A stretch of 7,062 nt of DNA from JAFDZO01 sp041859205. GTDB taxonomy: Bacteria > Bacteroidota > Ignavibacteria > Tepidaquicellales > Tepidaquicellaceae. The stretch lies in contig JBHEKU010000209.1 in the NCBI GenBank assembly GCA_041859205.1, positions 1 to 7,062 of the forward strand. The letters run 5' to 3'. Within the stretch, counting starts at the first letter, position 1. Each line of letters begins with the position of its first letter. Under the pieces are notes generated by a model that worked only from the letters and a program-made list of their open reading frames with translations, ran no database searches and was not told the DNA's origin. The translations under genes and the position numbers were made by a program. Shown piece by piece: positions 1 through 4,653 of the stretch.

Positions 1-1
1 C

Positions 2-820
2 CCTTCATTCGGCGGACCTATTTTAATTATCGGCGGTGCCGAAGATAAATTCAACGAGCGTCACATCATAAGAAAATTCGTATCTCTATCCGGAGATAAA
101 AAAGCAAATATACTTATCATTCCAATAGCATCTGACTTTGCGGAGATTGCGGCTAAGCTCTATACAACTATTTTCAGCAGCCTGGGAGTTAAAAAAATCT
201 CCGTGCTTGAAGCTACTGCCAGACAGGATATTTTGAACATCGATGCCGATAAGCTTTTGAAAAACCTCACCGGAGTTTTTATTACCGGCGGTGACCAGAT
301 GCGTTTAAGCTCACTTCTCGGAGGCACAGATTTTATTAAGAAGCTTGCTAAAAAAGTCCGCAGCGGACTTGTAGTCGCAGGCTCCAGCGCAGGCGCAGCA
401 TGCATGAGTTCGGAAATGATTGTACGGGGCGATGCGCTTACGCCGAACCAGAATGGAGTAAAAATTATTCCGGGACTTGGAATTTTAAAGAACATAATAA
501 TTGACCAGCATTTCACTCAGCGCGCAAGGCTGAACCGCATTATAACTGCAGTATGCTACAACCCCAAAAATCTTGGCATTGGTATCGATGAAGATACTGC
601 CATTTTAATTCATAAGAACGGCGTGCTTGAAGTCCTTGGCAAAGGGACAGTTACAATTATCGACGGCTCTAATGTAAACTACATAAATATTGCCGAGGTA
701 AAAGAGAACGAACCGTTTTCGGTCTTTGGATTGCAGCTGCATATCCTGTCCAGCACAATTCGTTATGACGTTGTGCAAAGAAAGCCGCTTGAGGTAGTCG
801 GCGATTACATGCAGGTTTAA
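2..820 (+). CDS. cphB: Cyanophycinase, 5'-partial (N-terminus outside window)
   Basis: Serine-type exopeptidase of the S51 (dipeptidase E-like) family that degrades the storage polymer cyanophycin to beta-Asp-Arg dipeptides. The frame is open from the left edge, giving 272 residues to the TAA at 818-820. Family members are about 270-290 residues, so probably only some 5-20 N-terminal residues are missing. Visible motifs (fragment numbering): IIGGAEDK near the start, GGDQ at 96-99 (oxyanion/substrate region), the nucleophile elbow GSSAGA at 127-132 with probable catalytic Ser129, and DQHF at 168-171 with probable catalytic His170, followed by an R-x-R-xx-R stretch typical of the family. A GTG at 203 is not the start, because conserved family sequence lies upstream in frame. 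Whether there is a signal peptide (secreted CphE type) cannot be seen. A complete synthetase gene start lies 3.8 kb downstream on the same strand, which supports the call. Confidence 0.95.
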   Translation, partial: PSFGGPILIIGGAEDKFNERHIIRKFVSLSGDKKANILIIPIASDFAEIAAKLYTTIFSSLGVKKISVLEATARQDILNIDADKLLKNLTGVFITGGDQMRLSSLLGGTDFIKKLAKKVRSGLVVAGSSAGAACMSSEMIVRGDALTPNQNGVKIIPGLGILKNIIIDQHFTQRARLNRIITAVCYNPKNLGIGIDEDTAILIHKNGVLEVLGKGTVTIIDGSNVNYINIAEVKENEPFSVFGLQLHILSSTIRYDVVQRKPLEVVGDYMQV

Positions 821-822
821 CA

Positions 823-875
823 GCAATTAACAATTAATAGTTAGTAATTAACAGTTAATTGCTTTTAATATTTCA
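823..875 (+). terminator. Probable intrinsic terminator after cphB
   Basis: Two bases after the cphB stop, GCAATTAAC (823-831) is the exact reverse complement of GTTAATTGC (854-862). An inner AATTA/TAATT pair (832-836 / 845-849) continues the stem, leaving an 8-base loop and a 4-base bulge. T-rich sequence follows directly (863 onward). The stem is AT-rich, so it would be weak, and the same TTAATTG words recur elsewhere in this intergenic region, so it may instead be repeat-derived sequence. Confidence 0.42.
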
Positions 876-1008
876 TTTTTTTATTTTCATAAAAAGTCGG
901 AAAAAAGTCGGATTTTATTTGTGAAATTTTTTACTCTGTACGTCGGATTTTTGTCGGATTTTACTAATCCCAATATTGTTTTTTCAATACTTCTAGTTTT
1001 TAATTTTT

Positions 1009-1032
1009 CGACATTTTTTATAAACAATGTCG
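1009..1032. repeat. Inverted repeat overlapping the lone GTCGG copy
   Basis: CGACATT (1009-1015) is the exact reverse complement of AATGTCG (1026-1032), with a 10-base AT-rich spacer. It includes the one GTCGG (1029-1033) that lacks an 11-bp partner, so here the motif is paired in inverted rather than direct orientation. It could form a hairpin or present a two-sided protein site. No T-run follows, so it is not a convincing terminator. Confidence 0.45.
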
Positions 1033-1048
1033 GATTCTATTAATTTCA

Positions 1049-1069
1049 TCCCGCAAAAGAACTGCGGGA
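1049..1069. repeat. GC-rich hairpin TCCCGCA/TGCGGGA
   Basis: TCCCGCA (1049-1055) pairs perfectly with TGCGGGA (1063-1069) across a 7-base loop. It is the strongest short hairpin in the intergenic region and stands out as GC-rich in AT-rich surroundings. The adjoining text, GGGACTTCGCAAAGCTCAGAAT, runs into a TCAGAA-T-TTCTGA inverted repeat (1081-1093). It resembles in style the dispersed intergenic palindromes common in FCB genomes, which is an inference. No T-run follows, so a terminator role is unlikely. Confidence 0.5.
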
Positions 1070-1140
1070 CTTCGCAAAGCTCAGAATTTCTGATTTTAGA
1101 TTTCAAATTTAGTCGGGTTTTGGTCGGATTTTCTGTACAT

Positions 1141-1164
1141 TGTTAATTGATAAATGTTAATTGA
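1141..1164. repeat. Two direct copies of TGTTAATTGA
   Basis: TGTTAATTGA occurs at 1141-1150 and 1155-1164, 14 bp apart. The same TTAATTG core appears in both arms of the structure just after cphB (831-861). It is probably low-complexity repeat sequence typical of AT-rich intergenic DNA in this group rather than a specific site. Confidence 0.5.
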
Positions 1165-1267
1165 AAATACTTCGGAAAAAAGTCGGATTCTATTTTCACT
1201 ATTTTGCTATCTGACTATTTCACTATTTAATACAACTTCTCCACTGCAAATTTAAAAAAGATATTCT

Positions 1268-1299
1268 TATTAGTAAAGATTAAACTCCCTATTAGTAAA
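1268..1299. promoter_or_regulatory. TATTAGTAAA direct repeat upstream of the propeller gene
   Basis: TATTAGTAAA occurs at 1268-1277 and 1290-1299. The start-to-start distance is 22 bp, about two helical turns, and the second copy ends 23 bp before the ATG at 1323. Position, exactness and helical phasing make it a candidate activator or repressor site, or part of the promoter. No matching known regulator was recognised. Confidence 0.3.
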
Positions 1300-1322
1300 C
1301 GTAAAAATTTAAATCTACCTAT

Positions 1323-3425
1323 ATGTACACAAGAAGAATTTTATTTGGCATAGTTTTTATTTTGATATCCGTAAATATATCATATTCGCAAAGCGGGTGG
1401 GTATGGCAGAACCCGGTTCCGCTAGGAAATTTAGAAGGGATAAAGTGTAAATTTCTAAATGAATATACAGGCTGGATTTATGGAAACAGATTTGTTGCAA
1501 AAACTACTAATGCAGGAGTCAACTGGAAATTCCAACTGATAGACAATAATATTTCTGTGACTTCATTCTATATATTAAATGAAAATACTCTATTTGCAAT
1601 ATCAGGTGATAAAAATATTATTAAGTCAACAAACAGCGGAGAGAACTGGACTGGTGTCGATATTTCTGCTCCTAATATTTTAAGTGATGTAATTTTTATT
1701 AATGAACTTACGGGCTTTCTTACCAGTAATTCTTCTACTCTCTTTAAGAGTACAAATGGCGGAACAAACTGGGTTGAGCTTACTACTCCTGCATCTTCGT
1801 ATTTAGATTGGATGAAATTTTTTACTCCGAATTCCGGGCTTATATCTTCTGTAGGAAGAATTTATAAAACTATAAACGGAGGCATTAACTGGAGTTCAAT
1901 ATACCTGAGCTCTTCAACATCTCTTCCTGATTTTCCGGACTCTCTGACAGGATACGTAAGAGTTTCAAACGGAATATCTAAGACGACAAATGGAGGATAT
2001 AACTGGACTACGGTTCTGAGTAATGTAGATTTTGTGACAGATATAGAATTTATTAATCCACAAACAGGGTTTGTAATTAACTTGTACAATCAGCTCTTCA
2101 AAACTACAAACGGAGGCAATAACTGGTCAAGTTACGGAATGCCTGTTACAGATGGCTACAAGTGTATTTCTATGGGCAGTTCAAGCACAGGGTATGCTAC
2201 TGCAGATTTAGGAATTATAAATAAAACTACAAATGGCGGAGTAAACTGGTTCAGGAATCAAAATAGTGTAATAGGCGGAGTATTGCTGGGCGTAAGTTCT
2301 GTTAATCAGAATTATTCATATATATGTACTCAAAGTAATTATATATTAAAAACATCTAACGGGGGAACACTCTGGCAGCTAATTTCTCTTAGTTCAAATT
2401 TAGCTCTTACTTCAATCTTTTTTGTAAATGAAAATACAGGCTGGTCTACTTCACAGGTTAATCCGGTTTTAAAAACGACAAATGCTGGTATTACCTGGGT
2501 TAACCAGACATCGCCGCAGCCTTTAGAAACATCCTTCTACAAAGTATTTTTTCTAAATGAGAATACCGGCTGGGCAGCAGGATTCGATTGTATTTTAAGA
2601 ACAACAAACGGTGGTGCACAGTGGGTTAATGGTCTTTCAGGCACATCACGTCACTTCAGAAAACTTAGTTTTGGAGACGCAGATAACGGCTGGGCAATTG
2701 CTCATACCCAGCTAACTGATACATTGTTCAGAACAACAAATGGCGGAATTTCCTGGTTTGCTCCTTCATTGCCATTTATCGAAACCAATGATGTTTTCTT
2801 TATTAATAATAATACAGGTTGGATAAGCAGCCGGGGAGTAATTCATAAGACTACTGATAATGGAAGCAGCTGGACTGATTATATTCCACTTTCGAATGAA
2901 TATTTGGTTACTAATAATATAAAATTTATAAATCCTCAAACCGGTTTTGCAATTGGTTATTATTCATCTTCAGACCAGAGGATTATCAAAACAACAAATG
3001 GAGGAGTAAATTGGATTGAAACTACTATTACTTGCAGCAGTCTTACTTCTATTGATATGGTAAATGAAAATACAGGATGGGTAGTGGGTGACTATGGCTC
3101 TATCCTCAAAACCACTACAGGCGGGAATGTTTTTATTTCACAAACTTCCACTGAAATTCCTGAAAGATTTTCTTTACATCAGAATTATCCTAATCCGTTT
3201 AATCCGACTACTAATATAAAATTTGATATTCATAAACAGGGAATCGCAACATTAAAAGTTTTTGATTTGCTTGGAAAGGAAATGGAGACATTAGTTGATG
3301 AGCAGTTATCAGTCGGTAGTTATGAAGTTATATTCAATGCAAACTCTCTACCCAGCGGAATATATTTTTATGTTCTGAAAACGGGAGACTTTGTAGAGAG
3401 TAAGAAGATGGTTTTGGTGAAGTAA
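1323..3425 (+). CDS. Secreted Ycf48/BNR-repeat beta-propeller protein with T9SS sorting domain
   Basis: A 700-residue exported protein. Residues 1-22 form a signal peptide: two Arg, a hydrophobic core, then SYS before Gln23 as the likely signal peptidase I site. From about residue 40 to 607 lie 14 repeats ending in K-T-T-N-G-G-x-N-W, preceded by an N-x-x-T-G-(W/F) turn. This is the pattern of Ycf48/HCF136-like and BNR/sortilin-type propeller blades. Residues about 612-700 are a type A T9SS C-terminal sorting domain, with NYPNPFNP at 621-628, a VFDLLGKEM strand, LPSGIYFY and a closing KKMVLVK. The protein should cross the inner membrane by Sec and the outer membrane by T9SS, ending up surface-attached or released. 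Ligand and function are unknown, and a photosystem II role is not implied. No Shine-Dalgarno precedes the ATG, but the signal peptide fixes the start. It ends 12 bp from a convergent lipoprotein gene. Confidence 0.9.
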   Translation: MYTRRILFGIVFILISVNISYSQSGWVWQNPVPLGNLEGIKCKFLNEYTGWIYGNRFVAKTTNAGVNWKFQLIDNNISVTSFYILNENTLFAISGDKNIIKSTNSGENWTGVDISAPNILSDVIFINELTGFLTSNSSTLFKSTNGGTNWVELTTPASSYLDWMKFFTPNSGLISSVGRIYKTINGGINWSSIYLSSSTSLPDFPDSLTGYVRVSNGISKTTNGGYNWTTVLSNVDFVTDIEFINPQTGFVINLYNQLFKTTNGGNNWSSYGMPVTDGYKCISMGSSSTGYATADLGIINKTTNGGVNWFRNQNSVIGGVLLGVSSVNQNYSYICTQSNYILKTSNGGTLWQLISLSSNLALTSIFFVNENTGWSTSQVNPVLKTTNAGITWVNQTSPQPLETSFYKVFFLNENTGWAAGFDCILRTTNGGAQWVNGLSGTSRHFRKLSFGDADNGWAIAHTQLTDTLFRTTNGGISWFAPSLPFIETNDVFFINNNTGWISSRGVIHKTTDNGSSWTDYIPLSNEYLVTNNIKFINPQTGFAIGYYSSSDQRIIKTTNGGVNWIETTITCSSLTSIDMVNENTGWVVGDYGSILKTTTGGNVFISQTSTEIPERFSLHQNYPNPFNPTTNIKFDIHKQGIATLKVFDLLGKEMETLVDEQLSVGSYEVIFNANSLPSGIYFYVLKTGDFVESKKMVLVK
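1500..3131 (+). repeat. 14 in-gene repeats encoding propeller blades
   Basis: The conserved K/R-(T/S)-T-N-G-G-like codon blocks begin at 1500, 1623, 1746, 1866, 1980, 2100, 2223, 2349, 2472, 2598, 2730, 2847, 2988 and 3108. Start-to-start distances run from 114 to 141 bp, most of them 120-126 bp (40-42 codons). The best-conserved DNA in each unit reads close to AAAACTACAAATGGCGGA, while the rest has diverged. The last unit (KTTTGGNVF) has lost the terminal Asn-Trp. The units are related tandem duplications within one gene, not a mobile or intergenic repeat. Confidence 0.85.
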
Positions 3426-3447
3426 AAATTTCTATACTTAGAATTTT
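3424..3447. terminator. Possible bidirectional terminator hairpin between convergent genes
   Basis: The sequence spanning both stop codons can fold with a TCT/AGA inner stem (3431-3433 / 3440-3442), extended by one T-A pair and, past a single-base bulge, by AAAA/TTTT. The A-run on the left and T-run on the right would give U-tracts in either direction. The stem is almost wholly A-T and imperfect, so support is weak. The main argument is its position in a 12-bp gap between convergent genes. Confidence 0.25.
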
Positions 3448-4448
3448 ATTCGGGACGCTTTTAAAATAACTCCATTGTTAATATAATTTCCATAATAGAA
3501 GAAAAATGTATTATCTGTATAATTGCTTATTTTCTTATCATAACTGCCATTGAGATCATTTGGAAAATTACTTTCTTTATATGAGGATGTACCATTCCAA
3601 ACCTGTAAATTACGAGTGTAAGACGAATCCTTACTTAGGTATACAAAAAAGTTCTTTGATTCACCTGATAGGATTTCAAAAGTGGCGATAAATTTAAAAT
3701 AAGATCTGGTGAACATTTGATTCCAATTTGTTCCATCTAAATAATCATATGACATTAATTCTTCAGAAATACCTCGAGCCCTAATGAAGTCCATTTTTAA
3801 TTTATAGGGCTGGTAATACATGGTATCCCTTCTTATAAATGTTAGATTTTGATTTAAATATTGGTAAAGTGAATATCCTCCGTTTTGGCTTAACAATACT
3901 AATTGTTGATTATTTGAATTTCCAAATGTACTTACCCGTGAGCTTGCAGGTAACGGTATATCAATGATATTACCGGAACTGAAAAGGAACAATCTTTTTT
4001 GTGTGGCGCAAAGAATTTTACCGGGTTCTAAAATACTAATATCAATGATATCACTTCCGTTAGTTGAAACTATATGCTCTTCTAATGAACTGCCATTATA
4101 AATTTGTAGAATAACATTATCATTAGTAAAACTAGATGCATTTGAAAATACTGCATAATTACTATTGTATGCTCTTACTATCTTACCAAAAAAATTTGTA
4201 TCGCTGAAATTCATTCGGATTTTAGTTCCATTTGAAAATTTATATGATTTTGATCCAGCGGCAAAAAATGTTTGAGCATCAACGGCATATAAATCTTCAA
4301 TAGAGTAACCTGCAGAAGTATCTATAGTTGTCCATGAAAAATAACTGTCTTCTAAAGTAATTCCTCCCTGAGTGGGGGAATTATTGCTGCATGAAATGAG
4401 AATTAATGATGTAATTAAAATCAGTATTGTGTTAACAAGAATTTTCAT
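3438..4448 (-). CDS. Putative lipoprotein of unknown function, possibly beta-propeller-like
   Basis: A 336-residue protein starting at the ATG at 4446-4448. The N-terminus is Met-Lys, then a hydrophobic stretch ending in the lipobox Leu-Ile-Ser-Cys with Cys20, followed by a Ser/Asn/Pro/Thr linker (SNNSPTQGG). It is therefore predicted to be exported by Sec, lipidated at Cys20 and anchored in the outer or inner membrane. No known domain was recognised. The mature part is rich in Asn, Ser, Tyr and Phe and alternates short hydrophobic strands with polar turns, for example DLYAVDAQTFFAAGSKSYKF and DIIDISILEPGKILCATQKR. This is the look of a divergent all-beta, possibly propeller, fold. It has no C-terminal T9SS domain. 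It is transcribed toward the T9SS propeller gene and divergently from cphA. A functional partnership with its neighbours is speculative. No Shine-Dalgarno is visible. Confidence 0.8.
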   Translation of the reverse strand: MKILVNTILILITSLILISCSNNSPTQGGITLEDSYFSWTTIDTSAGYSIEDLYAVDAQTFFAAGSKSYKFSNGTKIRMNFSDTNFFGKIVRAYNSNYAVFSNASSFTNDNVILQIYNGSSLEEHIVSTNGSDIIDISILEPGKILCATQKRLFLFSSGNIIDIPLPASSRVSTFGNSNNQQLVLLSQNGGYSLYQYLNQNLTFIRRDTMYYQPYKLKMDFIRARGISEELMSYDYLDGTNWNQMFTRSYFKFIATFEILSGESKNFFVYLSKDSSYTRNLQVWNGTSSYKESNFPNDLNGSYDKKISNYTDNTFFFYYGNYINNGVILKASRIKF

Positions 4449-4461
4449 AGATTTAAAATAT

Positions 4462-4494
4462 AAAAATTAATTTTGAAAATTCAGTGCAAACAAA
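4462..4494 (-). promoter_or_regulatory. Candidate Bacteroidota-type promoter for the lipoprotein gene
   Basis: On the minus strand, TTTG (4494-4491) is followed 21 bases later by TAATTTTT (4469-4462). This is one mismatch from the Bacteroidota -7 consensus TAnnTTTG, at close to the usual spacing from a -33 TTTG. A second TTTG directly downstream gives a 17-base spacer. The site lies 14 bp upstream of the ATG, which would leave a very short leader. The sequence is AT-rich, so a chance match is quite possible. Confidence 0.28.
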
Positions 4495-4594
4495 TAAAGT
4501 GATAACTTTAATCATTCGCAATTTTATACTTACTTTCAATTCTTTAAAATCCTATTTTACGAACTAATCCTCGTGATTGAAATATGTAAATTAA

Positions 4595-4613
4595 ATGATA
4601 ATCAATTTATCAT
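4595..4613. promoter_or_regulatory. Palindrome ATGATAA-N5-TTATCAT upstream of cphA
   Basis: A perfect 7-bp inverted repeat with a 5-base spacer, 19 bp in all, ends 40 bp before the cphA ATG. Size and symmetry fit a dimeric regulator's operator. A weak sigma-70-like TTGAAA (4577-4582) lies just upstream, so the palindrome would fall at or near the -10 region. No known regulator consensus was recognised. As an AT-only hairpin it would be weak in RNA, so a DNA-binding site seems the more likely reading. Confidence 0.33.
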
Positions 4614-4639
4614 AAAAATCATTTTTAATCATAAAAATC
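4609..4639. repeat. 12-bp direct repeat ATCATAAAAATC in the cphA leader
   Basis: ATCATAAAAATC occurs at 4609-4620 and 4628-4639, 19 bp apart. The first copy overlaps the right arm of the 4595-4613 palindrome. Between and partly within the copies, AAAAAT-C-ATTTTT (4614-4626) is itself an inverted repeat. The second copy ends 14 bp before the cphA ATG, in the place where a ribosome binding site would lie. No Shine-Dalgarno is present. Confidence 0.4.
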
Positions 4640-4653
4640 TGTGATTTAAAACC

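Larger units (their letters stand above)
896..1190 (+). repeat. Paired GTCGG repeat array (11-bp spacing within pairs)
   Basis: GTCGG occurs at 896, 907, 942, 953, 1029, 1112, 1123 and 1182. Three pairs (896/907, 942/953, 1112/1123) are spaced exactly 11 bp apart, with a 6-base spacer of AAAAAA, ATTTTT or GTTTTG. A fourth, degenerate pair is TTCGG at 1171 and GTCGG at 1182, again 11 bp apart with AAAAAA between. The second copy of each pair continues as ATTTTA, ATTTTC or ATTCTA. The pairs lie 46 to 170 bp apart without a fixed period. All copies are on the plus strand, and no GTCGG array is seen elsewhere in the window. Function unknown. Confidence 0.7.
821..1322. other. Repeat-rich non-coding region between cphB and the propeller gene
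   Basis: This 502-bp stretch has no plausible gene: all frames are short and interrupted. It is very AT-rich apart from recurring GTCGG words and one GC-rich hairpin. From left to right it holds the cphB terminator candidate, three exact GTCGG pairs and one degenerate pair, a lone GTCGG within a hairpin, the TCCCGCA hairpin, a TCAGAA-T-TTCTGA inverted repeat at 1081-1093, two TGTTAATTGA copies, three (C/G)ACTATTT copies (1197-1228) and two TATTAGTAAA copies just before the next gene. No clear Bacteroidota-type promoter (TTTG, then TAnnTTTG) was found upstream of 1323. Confidence 0.7.

Noticed and set aside
203..820. Cyanophycinase starting at the GTG at 203
   Set aside because: The frame is open to the left edge and encodes conserved family sequence (IIGGAEDK, IIPIAS) upstream of 203, so the gene begins before the window.
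160..826. Minus-strand frames opposite cphB (about 118 and 73 residues)
   Set aside because: They overlap conserved cyanophycinase coding sequence and have no coding features of their own.
1049..1069. GC-rich hairpin as an intrinsic terminator
   Set aside because: No T-tract follows the stem, and it lies more than 220 bp after the cphB stop, where a better-placed candidate exists at 823-875.
896..1190. GTCGG repeats as a CRISPR array
   Set aside because: The repeat core is only about 5-13 bp, the intervals are irregular (11 to 79 bp between successive copies), and there are no uniform spacers or cas genes.
821..1322. Small protein gene or tRNA in the long intergenic region
   Set aside because: All frames are short and stop-rich with no plausible start context, and no cloverleaf with a T-loop GTTCGA-like sequence was found.
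1323..3425. Photosystem II assembly factor (Ycf48/HCF136) function for the propeller protein
   Set aside because: Only the repeat type is shared. The protein has 14 rather than about 7 repeats, a T9SS sorting domain and no photosynthetic context.
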